Shown: positions 1-7,997, counted from the stretch's first letter. The stretch is 33,622 nucleotides of DNA from Candidatus Nealsoniibacteriota bacterium (GCA_003559635.1 PWKU01000034.1:1-33622), one strand, 5' to 3'. Notes: generated by a model from the letters alone, not told the origin. A program made the numbers and translations.

Positions 1-99
1 GACGAAGAAGACGATCCGGAGCCTGACCCTGATCCTGACGAAGAAGACGATCCGGAGCCTGACCCTGATCCTGACGAAGAAGACGATCCGGATGAGGAT
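1..99 (+). repeat. 36-bp in-frame tandem repeat (acidic DP-rich)
   Basis: The 36-bp unit starting GACGAAGAAGACGATCCG occurs at 1-36 and 37-72, with a partial copy from 73. The two full copies are identical at the DNA level and encode DEEDDPEPDPDP. Identical DNA suggests recent copy-number change; more copies may lie before the window edge. Confidence 0.9.
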
Positions 100-678
100 A
101 CAGACCATATTCCGACAGAAGGTTCTCCCTGTGGTGGTCAAGAATCATATATTGATATCAGAAACAACGAAAGATATAATCTTGTGGAAATCGGCTCTCT
201 TTGCTGGTTTGCGGAAAGCTTAAACTACGAAACTTCTAACAGTTGGTGTTACGAAAATAGTGATGCAAATTGCAGTGCTTTCGGAAGACTTTATACATTT
301 GAGGCTGCAAAAAGTGCTTGCCCTTCGGGATGGAAGTTGCCTGACGATGATGACTTTAAAGAGGTAGAACAAGTCGCGGGAATGAGTGTAGGAGATAGGG
401 GAAGAAGTGGCTGGAGAGGAGTGAGAGAGGGAGATAAAATAAAGTCGCAATCAGACTGGGACGGAAATAACGAGATTGGCTTTTCAGCTCTTCCCGCGGG
501 AGGAAGAGAGGCGGACGGAGAGTTTACGGGAATCAATAAAGGAGTTAGCTTTTGGACAACTACGGATTCCGGTGCGGCGGCGTGGACAAGACACCTTTAT
601 TCCGGATTTTCCGGGATAAATCGCACCTTGCTTCCAAAGGGAAGCGGAATTTCCGTAAGGTGTATTAAAGATTATTAA
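1..678 (+). CDS. FISUMP-domain surface protein with acidic DP-rich repeat, 5' truncated
   Basis: The reading frame is open from base 1 through the stop at 678, so the gene starts before the window; the ORF-track start at 184 is an internal GTG. The visible 225 residues begin with a 12-residue acidic repeat (DEEDDPEPDPDP) present twice plus a partial third copy, then a short linker with one Cys. The C-terminal ~180 residues match the Fibrobacter-succinogenes-major-paralogous (FISUMP) domain as I know it: a CWFAESLNY segment, paired Cys around WCYENSDANC, a GRLYTFEAAKSACPSGWKLP block, an FWTTT segment and a final SVRCIKDY. The family is extracellular and of unknown function. The acidic stretch probably acts as a spacer on the cell surface (inference). 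It lies 40 bp upstream of two secreted peptidoglycan-binding-like proteins. The anchor or signal peptide must lie outside the window. Confidence 0.8.
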   Translation, partial: DEEDDPEPDPDPDEEDDPEPDPDPDEEDDPDEDTDHIPTEGSPCGGQESYIDIRNNERYNLVEIGSLCWFAESLNYETSNSWCYENSDANCSAFGRLYTFEAAKSACPSGWKLPDDDDFKEVEQVAGMSVGDRGRSGWRGVREGDKIKSQSDWDGNNEIGFSALPAGGREADGEFTGINKGVSFWTTTDSGAAAWTRHLYSGFSGINRTLLPKGSGISVRCIKDY

Positions 679-718
679 AAAAAGAAGGTCGGAAAATATA
701 AAAATAAAAAACAAAAAA

Positions 719-1939
719 ATGTTTAAAAAACTATTTACAGGAGCGATTATGTCTGTTCTTTTCTTTCTTGTAGCCGTCCCCTCCGTCGACGGAATGACGG
801 AGACGGAAATCAGGGGAGAACTAAACGATATAAAAGAGAGACTGGAAGTACTTCTTGAAGATGTTAAGTATTTTGTCGAAGAAGGGTATGTCAAGGCTAC
901 TTTTCCGAGAATTCCTGATGGTTTTCGTTTCAAGACTCACATGAGGTTTAGAGATTATCTGATTGATGTGAAGTATATGCAGATTATTCTAAATGCTTCT
1001 CCCGATACGAGGCTTATTGAGCAAGGCGTCGGTTCTCCGGGGAATGAAGTGAAAAGATTTGGAAATCTGACCAAAAACGCCCTAGAGAAGTTCCAACAAA
1101 AATATGCTACAGAGATTTTGTACCCGTGGGGGATTACTCAACCAACGGGAATCGCGGAGATACAAACTCTTAAAAAATTAAATAAGATACTGGATGGAGA
1201 GGTTGTTATAAAAATAATGGATCCGGAAAGAAGGGCGGAAATTAGAGAAGAAGTTTTGGAAATTGCAAGGAGACTTAGAGAGCTGCGTAAAAAAATAGAC
1301 GAACTGGATGATCAAGAAGAAGAAGTGCCCAGTGATGCGCCGACAAATTTGCGAGCTGCCATCGTTGGTTACGGAGAAGTAAGATTAACATGGAGAGGAG
1401 ACAGAGATGCGGAGTATTTTGTGGGATATAAGGCGACAAGATCCGGAGGTCCTTATGTCGAAGTAGGAGTAACCGAAAATACTTACGGAATGGTCACCGG
1501 GTTGGAGTACGGAAGAAGATACTATTTCACCGTTACTCAAGTTATAGATGGTAAAGAAAGTGGCCACAGCAGGGAAGTAAGCTTGACTATGGATGTGGAA
1601 CCAACACCGTTTAATATAAGCGCCGAGGCCACTGATGTTGGAGAATTGACACTGGAATGGGAAAGCGATCAACCAAATGTGGAGAAGTTCAGCATTTACA
1701 GAGCGATAGATCCTGAAGGTCCGTACACTCTAAGAGGAACGAATACCAGAGAAGTTTTCAGAGACACAGGATTGAGTTTGTACACCATTTATTATTATAC
1801 CATTACTCAGACGATAGACGGAGAGGAAAGCAATCTCAGTAGTGAGTATGTTGACAGCTGGTTTTATAACTGGCGAGGAGGCACTCAACCTCATCCGCAA
1901 AAAGAAAAAATATTGGAAGATCTTGATTACACGTATTAA
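719..1939 (+). CDS. Secreted peptidoglycan-binding-like protein with two fibronectin type III domains
   Basis: The 406-residue product has a hydrophobic signal sequence (about residues 1-25), a short Leu/Glu-rich coiled-coil-like stretch, then a peptidoglycan_binding_1-like domain at about 78-157. That domain has a QGVGSPGNE loop, a LEKFQQKYA helix and the segment EILYPWGITQPTG. A second charged coiled-coil stretch follows (160-202). Two fibronectin type III-like repeats come next (about 203-290 and 296-378), each with paired WxxD/E and YYFT/YYYT strand motifs (VRLTWRG, LTLEWES). It is probably exported by Sec and held at the wall. Only 7 bp separate it from the next gene, whose wall-binding domain is clearly related, so the two look like tandem duplicates in one transcript. 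No catalytic motif is visible; a structural or adhesive role is inference. Confidence 0.75.
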   Translation: MFKKLFTGAIMSVLFFLVAVPSVDGMTETEIRGELNDIKERLEVLLEDVKYFVEEGYVKATFPRIPDGFRFKTHMRFRDYLIDVKYMQIILNASPDTRLIEQGVGSPGNEVKRFGNLTKNALEKFQQKYATEILYPWGITQPTGIAEIQTLKKLNKILDGEVVIKIMDPERRAEIREEVLEIARRLRELRKKIDELDDQEEEVPSDAPTNLRAAIVGYGEVRLTWRGDRDAEYFVGYKATRSGGPYVEVGVTENTYGMVTGLEYGRRYYFTVTQVIDGKESGHSREVSLTMDVEPTPFNISAEATDVGELTLEWESDQPNVEKFSIYRAIDPEGPYTLRGTNTREVFRDTGLSLYTIYYYTITQTIDGEESNLSSEYVDSWFYNWRGGTQPHPQKEKILEDLDYTY

Positions 1940-1946
1940 ATAGCCT

Positions 1947-2579
1947 ATGAAAAAAAACAAAAAAACAATACACACAATACGGCTGGTAATTGTTATTCTA
2001 ATGGCAGTTGCCATTGCATTCTCCGCCCTTGCTCCGGTTTTTGGAACAGATAATGGGAAGGAAGAAGAGAGAAGTGAGATAAGAGAAGAGATATCCCTCA
2101 TTAGAGAAGAGATAGAAGACATACTGGAGGAGCTTACGAAACCGTTGCAGGAAGTAACAAAAGTAGTTCCTGTTAGCGGGGTTCCCGCCGGTGTTAGTTT
2201 TGATTATGACTTGAGAGAGAGGGCGACGGGAAAAATTGTAAGGCATTTACAAACAGTACTTAATACCGATCCGGAAACAAGAATCGCACAAACCGGAGTC
2301 GGTTCTCCGGGAAGAGAAACAAATTATTTCGGGAAGGGAACAAGAAGTGCGTTGGTAAAATTTCAGAGAAAGCACGGAATTTCCGCAACGGGTTTTTTGG
2401 GATCACAAACAAGAGCAAAATTGAATGAAATACTAAGAGACGGAGTGGTGGTCAAAGAAGTTAAAAAAAGAGATACGGAAGGAATCCGTAACAGATTTAC
2501 GGAAGTATCCCGAAAAGCCAGACAGATAAGGGAAAGAATCAACGCTCTTGATGAAAACGGAGAGGAAGAAAACGACTAA
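1947..2579 (+). CDS. Secreted peptidoglycan-binding-like protein
   Basis: The 210-residue product has a basic N-terminus and a hydrophobic signal segment ending near residue 33 (APVFG). A Glu/Arg-rich coiled-coil-like stretch (about 38-65) is followed by a peptidoglycan_binding_1-like domain (about 93-163) and another charged helix (175-203). The domain shows IVRHLQTVLN, QTGVGSPGRE, FGKGTRSALVKFQRKHG and TGFLGSQTRAKLNEIL, the usual pattern of this fold. The QxGVGSPGxE loop is shared with the upstream neighbour, supporting duplication. This copy has lost the fibronectin repeats. Likely role: non-enzymatic wall binding (family knowledge plus inference). It converges with the ligase gene; the stop codons are 15 bp apart with no clear terminator between them. 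Confidence 0.75.
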   Translation: MKKNKKTIHTIRLVIVILMAVAIAFSALAPVFGTDNGKEEERSEIREEISLIREEIEDILEELTKPLQEVTKVVPVSGVPAGVSFDYDLRERATGKIVRHLQTVLNTDPETRIAQTGVGSPGRETNYFGKGTRSALVKFQRKHGISATGFLGSQTRAKLNEILRDGVVVKEVKKRDTEGIRNRFTEVSRKARQIRERINALDENGEEEND

Positions 2580-2594
2580 TTGCAATATAGACTC

Positions 2595-4853
2595 TTATTC
2601 TGGGAGGGACTCTAGAAAGTCGTCTGCGGCCGGCGCCGATTCCGGCCGGAGTTTTATAGATTTTAAGGTATGCTCTCTTGCCTTCTCATAATCTCCAATT
2701 CTCTTATAAGCGACTGCTATAGAGGCATGATGCTGGGCTTCTTCGGGCTCTTCTTCAAGCAACATTAAGTAAAAAGGAATCAGAGATTCATAGTTTTTGG
2801 TGTAGATAGGATAGGTCATGATATTGTTTAACCCATGAACGATGTCGTACTCTTTTTCGCGGGCTTTTGCAAAATAAGGTTCTTTTTCTTCTCCAATCAT
2901 TGATAAGGCGACTCCTTTTAAGAAAAAACATGCACCTTCGTCTTTTAAAGCAAGGCACCTCTTCGCGCTGTTTAAGGCATTTTGGAAGTCTTCTTTCTTG
3001 ATCAAAGAAAAGGCAAGTCTTTTATATGAGGGAAAGCGGTTCGGGCTTATTTCTATTTCTTTGGAAAAAGCTTTTATCGAAATATCCAGAAGCTCTTCTT
3101 TGTTATCTTTGTAAGGGATAAGATTTATGGCGTCAATGCCCAAGTTTGACCAAATTCTCACATAAGTAGGCCTCTTTTTTATGGCTTCTTTTGTTGATAG
3201 AAATATTTTTTCTCTTGCTTCTCCTCTAGCTATTCCCGCGGTATCCTCGGTTTCCATACATCCTTCAATAATTGAACTCTTTTCGATTAGAAGGTAAGAG
3301 GTTATTGGGTTTTCTTCTTCTCCTGCTTTTTGTGCAAAGGCCAAAGCGCTATCGCAATTTCCCCCTTTCTGATGAGCCTCTGCAATATTGATATTTCTAT
3401 TAGCCCCAAGAAGCTTTAAATTATAATTAGAAATAAAAAAGATGAGGAGAGGAATAGAAATAACTAGAAAGGGGTATTTATATTTGGAAAGTTTTTCTCT
3501 TTTACTTAATTCATCGGCAATGCTTGTCTCTTTTTCTTTTATGCAAAGAGTAAATATGTAGCCGATAATGGCCGCAAAAAGGAGATAAATCGCAAAATCG
3601 TCAACCGTAAAAAAGTTAGCGACAAAAAAAGTTATAAGGGTTGCTTGCATGGCATGATTTTCCAGTGCATTCTCTGCCGTTTTTTTTCTTAGCGCCAAAA
3701 AGAGGGAGATAAAAATCAACAAAAGGGATATAAGCGCGGGAAATCCTCCCCACGTGCCGATTTCTATAGGAAGATTATGTGCTTTGTCCCACCACGGAAT
3801 ATCTCTGTCAATAAACGGAGTATCCGGATGGTAGTTTCTGTCAAAGGCATAAGAGAAGTTTTCCGCGCCGTAGCCGGTTAAAGGCTTCTCCATTATCGCG
3901 TTCCAGCCAATAATAAAACCGCCGATTCTTGGATCTTCGAGCGCTCTTTGCACCTCCATCCTTCCGGCTAATCCGTGGAGAAAATCGTTGTTTTCTACAA
4001 AGGAAGGGAGGGGGGCGGTGTTTACGTAATATAATCCGAGAGAAGAGACCAAGAAGAACGACAGGAAACCGACTTTCAGGAATCTGAAAACTTTTTCTTT
4101 TCTGGGCAAGAAGAGCATAAAATAAACCGCTCCGACGATGATGCCCAAAATAGCGGCTCTGGTATATGTGAGGAGAACTCCGAAAATAATGATAAAAAGC
4201 GAAGCGGAATAAAATATTCTTTTTGTTTTGTCCTTCTCTTTTAGAAGAAAGGCAGTGAGCGGAAAAACTAAGATAGAGAGATAAGTACCAAAAATTGTGG
4301 GGTTTCCAAAAGATGCGTAAGGTCGCCGTGTCTGAGCGACAATTAAACCATCAAAAAGCTCTTGCCACTGGAGAAAGGCGATAAAAGTTGCCACAACTCC
4401 TGTGAAAAAAATAATATTCCATACGGTTTTCCAGTTCTCTTTGTTCAAGACAAAAAAGAGGAAGTAAGAGAAAAGAATCAACAAGAAAAAATTTAAAAAT
4501 CCTCCTCCCCGAGATGGGTCTCCGAAAATGCTAAAATTAAGGTCCACCGAAAAGAAAAGAGAGATTGTAAGAAAAGAAAGCAGTACGAGCGGAATATAAA
4601 AAAAGGGCTTCTTTTCCGCTCTTATTTTTTTTATGGTTTTGCGGAAAACAGAGGCGTTCTTTTTGAAAAAAACATCATAGGCCAGAAGGAGAAGAAGAGA
4701 GCTGAAAATAATACGGAAGAAAAGTGCCTTTGGAAAAGCGGAAGGGGAGAATAAGGGAGGAAAGTTAAAAAGCACGAGTATAAAGATAGAAGCAATTGCT
4801 CCCATGTAAATAAACGGCAGGTTATCTTTAATTTTAGACAAATTTTTACCCAT
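2595..4853 (-). CDS. O-antigen ligase/polymerase-like membrane protein with C-terminal TPR domain
   Basis: The 752-residue product has about 12 hydrophobic segments in the first ~480 residues and a soluble C-terminal half made of tetratricopeptide-like helices (for example ASIAVAYKRIGDYEKAREHTLKSI near the end). Ligase/Wzy-type marks are an FGNPTIFGTYL segment (~182), TYTRAA with the conserved Arg (~232), a GYGAENF segment (~327) and the loop WWDKAHNLPIEIGTWGGFPAL (~354). These proteins transfer or polymerise lipid-linked glycans on the outer face of the membrane. The TPR tail may bind a partner or the glycan chain (inference). The start ATG is only 9 bp after a good -10 box, so the mRNA is probably leaderless. 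It probably works with the sugar transferase at 10786 and the GT4 enzyme at 5857, though it is transcribed alone. Confidence 0.75.
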   Translation of the reverse strand: MGKNLSKIKDNLPFIYMGAIASIFILVLFNFPPLFSPSAFPKALFFRIIFSSLLLLLAYDVFFKKNASVFRKTIKKIRAEKKPFFYIPLVLLSFLTISLFFSVDLNFSIFGDPSRGGGFLNFFLLILFSYFLFFVLNKENWKTVWNIIFFTGVVATFIAFLQWQELFDGLIVAQTRRPYASFGNPTIFGTYLSILVFPLTAFLLKEKDKTKRIFYSASLFIIIFGVLLTYTRAAILGIIVGAVYFMLFLPRKEKVFRFLKVGFLSFFLVSSLGLYYVNTAPLPSFVENNDFLHGLAGRMEVQRALEDPRIGGFIIGWNAIMEKPLTGYGAENFSYAFDRNYHPDTPFIDRDIPWWDKAHNLPIEIGTWGGFPALISLLLIFISLFLALRKKTAENALENHAMQATLITFFVANFFTVDDFAIYLLFAAIIGYIFTLCIKEKETSIADELSKREKLSKYKYPFLVISIPLLIFFISNYNLKLLGANRNINIAEAHQKGGNCDSALAFAQKAGEEENPITSYLLIEKSSIIEGCMETEDTAGIARGEAREKIFLSTKEAIKKRPTYVRIWSNLGIDAINLIPYKDNKEELLDISIKAFSKEIEISPNRFPSYKRLAFSLIKKEDFQNALNSAKRCLALKDEGACFFLKGVALSMIGEEKEPYFAKAREKEYDIVHGLNNIMTYPIYTKNYESLIPFYLMLLEEEPEEAQHHASIAVAYKRIGDYEKAREHTLKSIKLRPESAPAADDFLESLPE

Positions 4854-4862
4854 TTGGGGGAA

Positions 4863-4891
4863 ATTATAGAACTTATTTCAATTTTTAACAA
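4863..4891 (-). promoter_or_regulatory. Sigma-70-type promoter of the O-antigen ligase gene
   Basis: On the minus strand TTGTTA (4891-4886), a 17-bp spacer and a perfect TATAAT (4868-4863) lie directly upstream of the ATG at 4853. Only 9 nt separate the -10 box from the start codon, so transcription would begin 0-3 nt before ATG. Confidence 0.65.
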
Positions 4892-4905
4892 GCTCAGACT
4901 TGTCC

Positions 4906-4959
4906 AATACAAAAGGAAGCTGAAATGATACCGTTTTCTAATGCAAAAGGAGGCTGAAA
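4906..4959 (+). repeat. Degenerate 20-bp direct repeat
   Basis: AATACAAAAGGAAGCTGAAA (4906-4925) recurs as AATGCAAAAGGAGGCTGAAA (4940-4959), 18 of 20 identical with a 34-bp period. The second copy forms the left arm of the hairpin at 4950-4966. Confidence 0.6.
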
Positions 4960-4978
4960 CAGCCTCTTTTATCTCTGG

Positions 4979-4999
4979 ATTCCCGATCAAGTCGGGAAT
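4979..4999. repeat. GGATTCCCG-type palindromic hairpin
   Basis: ATTCCCGA (4979-4986), loop TCAAG, TCGGGAAT (4992-4999) form a perfect 8-bp stem inside CTGGATTCCCG...CGGGAATGAC. Similar GGATTCCCG/CGGGAATGAC hairpins are widespread intergenic repeats in many bacteria (general knowledge). Only one copy is in this window. Confidence 0.6.
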
Positions 5000-5171
5000 G
5001 ACAAAAAGAGGATGAGGGAATGACAAATGATGAGTGTCACAACTTTCATTTCAGCCCCATATGTTGATTAGAAAATACTGTTCGGCCCGGAAATTAAACT
5101 AGCGTTGTTTGCACTTTACCACCTATTCTATTTTGGCGACAGGTATGCTCGAAGTACCTATCCTTATTTTT

Positions 5172-5192
5172 TTGCAGGGTCTGACCCTGCAA
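5172..5192. repeat. GCAGGGTC-N-GACCCTGC palindrome, copy 1
   Basis: TTGCAGGGTC, a single central T, and GACCCTGCAA form a perfect 10-bp inverted repeat. The right side continues as TGCTTTTT, so on the plus strand it resembles a weak terminator. Two longer copies occur at 15702-15730 and 33593-33617. Confidence 0.85.
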
Positions 5193-5220
5193 TGCTTTTT
5201 GGTGTGTTTTAGGGAGTTAT

Positions 5221-5248
5221 TTTACAAATATTTATAAATGGATATTAT
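5221..5248 (+). promoter_or_regulatory. Promoter of the HNH-like gene
   Basis: TTTACA (5221-5226), a 16-bp spacer and TATTAT (5243-5248) precede the gene by about 50 bp. A strong Shine-Dalgarno sequence (GAAGGAGG) sits about 6 bp before the ATG at 5300, unusual here because most genes in this window have weak or no such site. Confidence 0.5.
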
Positions 5249-5299
5249 TAATAAGGAGCTATTATCAAAGGAAGATAAATTCTACGAAGGAGGGAGAAG

Positions 5300-5761
5300 A
5301 TGATACAACACTATATTGAGTTGTATAAGAAATTGCCGTTCTTTGACAAAAAGCCCATTTTTTTTCAAGAGTCTTTTTGTGTAGTGTTTGGAAGTAGAAT
5401 AAGAGACGAAAAGGATGTTTTTCTTTTCACAGAAAATCTTCATGACTTAATGTGGGATAAGGTAAGAAACGGAAGATATCTTCGGAAAAGGGATATATAT
5501 TCTCTGTGGGGCCATCGAGATATTGTGCTTTCTTCAAGCAAGAATAAGCATCACTGGCCTCCAAGTAGCAGAGATGAAAATGCCGAAACAATGAAAATTC
5601 CGAAAGATTTTCACCAAGCCTTGCATAATATTTTTATGAATCTGTATAAAAAGAAAGAGATGGAAAGATTTTGGAAAACTCTTTTTACGTGCGAGGAAAT
5701 TGATAGTGGTATTATTTTGTATGCCACCATTGACCAGATAAGAGACACAGCATACGCGTAA
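5300..5761 (+). CDS. Small HNH-endonuclease-like protein (function unknown)
   Basis: The 153-residue product has no signal or membrane segment. Its recognisable part is KHHWPPSSRDENAE (about 83-96) followed by KIPKDFHQALHNIF (about 99-112). The pattern HH...N...H...H resembles the HNH (beta-beta-alpha metal) fold: paired His, a central Asn and two later His. I recall similar short proteins, usually with HHxxPRSRGG, from CPR genomes, but none with proven function. Here the usual R-S-R-G-G is altered to SSRDE, so activity is uncertain. The gene has its own promoter, a strong ribosome binding site and its own terminator, so it is expressed as a single unit. No partner gene or transposon hallmark is adjacent. 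The HNH assignment is inference. Confidence 0.55.
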   Translation: MIQHYIELYKKLPFFDKKPIFFQESFCVVFGSRIRDEKDVFLFTENLHDLMWDKVRNGRYLRKRDIYSLWGHRDIVLSSSKNKHHWPPSSRDENAETMKIPKDFHQALHNIFMNLYKKKEMERFWKTLFTCEEIDSGIILYATIDQIRDTAYA

Positions 5762-5790
5762 AGAGTACCGTTAGGGCAATGTATATAAGG

Positions 5791-5814
5791 CCGGCTTTTA
5801 GCCGGTTTTTTTTT
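5791..5814 (+). terminator. Rho-independent terminator of the HNH-like gene
   Basis: CCGGCT-TTT-AGCCGG (5791-5805) followed by nine T. It lies 30 bp after the stop at 5761 and inside the over-long ORF that the track starts at 5779, which argues that the next gene starts later. Confidence 0.85.
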
Positions 5815-5856
5815 ATGGTAGACTGTAAAGGCATTAAAAAATATAAAAAACAAATT

Positions 5857-7023
5857 ATGAAAGAAAAAACAACCAAACCGATGAAAATAATGGTATCTTC
5901 TTTAACTTATCCGCTCCCAAACGGAGTTACCGCCTCGCTAAATACGGCCGTTGACGGGCTTTTGGAAAGAGGGAATAAAGTAATGATTGTCGCTCCGGAC
6001 TATAAAATGAAAAAGGCGAGGCCGGAACACAGGGTGGTGCCGTCTTCTCTCATTTTCCACACACTAGCGACTAACTTACTAGGGAAAGAAGAAAGGGTTT
6101 TCAGAGCCAATTCAAGAAATAAAATCAATAAACTTGCAGATGAGTTTGAACCCGATATTTACTGGCTTCATACCGTCACATGGGCGGCGAACGCTTTTGA
6201 AACACAGATGCTGAAATCGAAGAAAAAAAAGGTTCTTTTTTATCATACTCTCGTTGAAGAATATGGGAGGCTTTATGCCGGAGAGATGGGTGCTTTCGTG
6301 ATGAGAAGGAGAACAAAAGCTCTTTGCAATAAAGTAGATGCGATTATGACGCCGAGCAACATGATGAGGAAAAAGCTTATTGGATACGGGGTGAAGACGC
6401 CGATTAATATTATTCCCACGGGAATTGATGCGCCCAAAAAGTCTTTTACAAAAAAGGAACTCAAAGAAAGATTTAATATTCCTCAAAAATCAAAAGTTCT
6501 TCTTTATTTGGGAAGAATGTCAAAAGAAAAAAATCTGTTAGTTTTGCTGAAAATGATGGAGGATTTGAAGAGAAAGAAATTTGATGCCACACTTCTTTTT
6601 GTGGGGCCGGGTGATATTGATGAAGTAAAGAGAGATGCAAAAAGAATGGGGATTGATGATAAAGTTATCTGCACGGGGGCGCTAGACAGAGAAGAGGCAC
6701 AAAAAATCTACGGAGCATGTGATGTTTTCGTTTTTTCTTCGCAGTCGGAGACTCAGGGACTGGTTGTTGGAGAGGCGATGCTCGCAGAAACGCCTGTGGT
6801 GGCGCTTGTTTCTCCGATTCAAAAAGAAGTCTATCCAGAAGGAAAGGCGGTGGTTTTGAAAAAAGAAAAAGATTTTGCGGACGCGGTAATTGATATTTTG
6901 CAGAATAAAAAGAAAAGAGAAAAGATGGTCAAAGACGCTAAAAAGTTTGTTTTGGAAAACTTTTCCAAAAAAAGAATGATAGAAAGACAAATTAAGGTTT
7001 TCAGAGAAGTTCTTAAAAAATAA
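5857..7023 (+). CDS. GT4-family glycosyltransferase
   Basis: The product is a retaining GT-B glycosyltransferase of family GT4 (glycosyl transferases group 1). I start it at ATG 5857 (388 residues), because the track start at 5779 lies upstream of a terminator hairpin; the protein then begins MKEKTTKPMKIMVSS. The N-terminal Rossmann half shows the acceptor loop PLPNGVTAS; the C-terminal half shows NIIPTGID, LYLGRMSKEKNL and the donor-binding motif SETQGLVVGE with the EX7E glutamates. The pattern is closest to my memory of diacylglycerol glucosyl- or mannosyltransferases such as MGlcDAG synthase or PimB, so the acceptor may be a membrane lipid (inference). It sits 11 bp upstream of a sugar-phosphate isomerase and probably shares its transcript, linking precursor supply to glycosylation. 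Confidence 0.85.
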   Translation: MKEKTTKPMKIMVSSLTYPLPNGVTASLNTAVDGLLERGNKVMIVAPDYKMKKARPEHRVVPSSLIFHTLATNLLGKEERVFRANSRNKINKLADEFEPDIYWLHTVTWAANAFETQMLKSKKKKVLFYHTLVEEYGRLYAGEMGAFVMRRRTKALCNKVDAIMTPSNMMRKKLIGYGVKTPINIIPTGIDAPKKSFTKKELKERFNIPQKSKVLLYLGRMSKEKNLLVLLKMMEDLKRKKFDATLLFVGPGDIDEVKRDAKRMGIDDKVICTGALDREEAQKIYGACDVFVFSSQSETQGLVVGEAMLAETPVVALVSPIQKEVYPEGKAVVLKKEKDFADAVIDILQNKKKREKMVKDAKKFVLENFSKKRMIERQIKVFREVLKK

Positions 7024-7034
7024 TCTCTAAAAAA

Positions 7035-7997
7035 ATGAAAGAAGATATTTATAACTTTCCTAAACAACTTATTTTTCGTCCCGAGATAAAGAACGGTGAT
7101 AAGTGGGGGAAATTTAAAAACTATGTTTTGGCGGGAATGGGTGGGTCGCACCTCGCGGGAGATATCTTAAAGACAATTTATGATGAAAATTATCTCCATA
7201 TTCACTCTGATTACGGTCTTCCTTCTTTTATGGCGGAAGATACAGGCCTGGTGGTAGCTTCTTACTCGGGAAATACGGAAGAAGTGTTGGATGTTTTTAA
7301 TAAAGCTGTTTTAAAAGGGATTCGCATGGTCGTTATTGCAAAAGGCGGGAAGCTTTTAAAACTTGCAAAAGAGAAAGGAATTCCCTACATACAACTTCCG
7401 GAAGAAAATATGCAACCGAGGCTGGCACTAGGGCACAGCTTTTTGGCTCTTTGCAAAGCCCTAGGCAGAGAAGATATCGAAAAAAACATGGAAAACTTGA
7501 AAGAGAAACTGGAAAACAAACAGAGCTTGTTAGAGGAACAAGGAAAGGCATTGGCTTCCCGGATAAAAAACAAAATACCGGTTACTTATTCTACACAGAG
7601 AAATTATATCACCGCCTCTATCTGGAAAATAAACTTTAATGAAACAACAAAGATACCCGCTTTTTGTAACTTTTTTCCCGAGCTAAACCACAATGAAATG
7701 ACCGGATTTGACGTAACACTCTCTACGAAAGAACTAAGTGGAAAAATGGTGTTTCTAATCTTGAAAGATAAAGAAGACTTTTCGAAGAATAGAAGAAGAG
7801 CGGAGGTTCTCAAAGACATTTTAAAGAAAAGAGACTTTGAGGTGCTGGAAATCGAAAATGAAAGCGAATCGAGAGAAGAATTTATTTTCTCCAGCATTCT
7901 TCTCTCCTCTTGGACATCTTATTACCTATCAAAGATATATCAAACAGACCCGGACGGCGTTCCGATGGTTGAAGAATTTAAAAAAATGATTGAATAA
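7035..7997 (+). CDS. Bifunctional phosphoglucose/phosphomannose isomerase (SIS domain)
   Basis: The 320-residue length and layout match the archaeal/bacterial PGI/PMI family: an N-terminal SIS domain with AGMGGSHLAGDIL and SYSGNTEEVL (sugar-phosphate loop), and a C-terminal domain with NFFPELNHNEMTGF, whose Glu and His are the catalytic region of this family. The enzyme interconverts fructose-6-phosphate with glucose-6-phosphate and mannose-6-phosphate in the cytosol. With the adjacent GT4 gene it probably feeds hexose precursors into glycan synthesis; in a reduced CPR metabolism it may also be the only glycolytic isomerase (inference). The frame has no interruption. Confidence 0.9.
   Translation: MKEDIYNFPKQLIFRPEIKNGDKWGKFKNYVLAGMGGSHLAGDILKTIYDENYLHIHSDYGLPSFMAEDTGLVVASYSGNTEEVLDVFNKAVLKGIRMVVIAKGGKLLKLAKEKGIPYIQLPEENMQPRLALGHSFLALCKALGREDIEKNMENLKEKLENKQSLLEEQGKALASRIKNKIPVTYSTQRNYITASIWKINFNETTKIPAFCNFFPELNHNEMTGFDVTLSTKELSGKMVFLILKDKEDFSKNRRRAEVLKDILKKRDFEVLEIENESESREEFIFSSILLSSWTSYYLSKIYQTDPDGVPMVEEFKKMIE

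Larger units (their letters stand above)
4854..5299. other. Divergent intergenic region with several small repeats, no gene
   Basis: This 446-bp stretch between divergent genes holds no convincing coding sequence; the 131-aa minus-strand ORF that enters it is a shadow of the ligase gene. It contains the ligase promoter, a 20-bp direct repeat, a bidirectional terminator-like hairpin (GAGGCT-gaaac-AGCCTC followed by TTTT, 4950-4970), a GGATTCCCG-type hairpin, a GCAGGGTC palindrome and the promoter of the next gene. An imperfect AGGTA/TACCT pair near 5142-5160 is the only other structure I see. Confidence 0.6.

Noticed and set aside
1-72. CRISPR array from the regular 36-bp spacing
   Set aside because: The repeats are directly adjacent with no spacers and are in frame in a protein.
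484-933. 149-aa minus-strand ORF
   Set aside because: Antisense to the FISUMP and peptidoglycan-binding-like genes; Ser-rich shadow with no motif.
2580-2640. Terminator between the convergent genes at 2579/2595
   Set aside because: The GC-rich CCGGCGCCG...CCGGCCGG stretch lies inside the ligase coding end, has no T-run, and the gap is only 15 bp.
4631-5026. 131-aa minus-strand ORF reaching into the intergenic gap
   Set aside because: Mostly an alternative frame of the ligase gene; the ligase has a good promoter at its own ATG.
5779-5856. Upstream extension of the GT4 gene to 5779
   Set aside because: The extension contains a rho-independent terminator, and the family's first strand starts just after Met 27 of that ORF.
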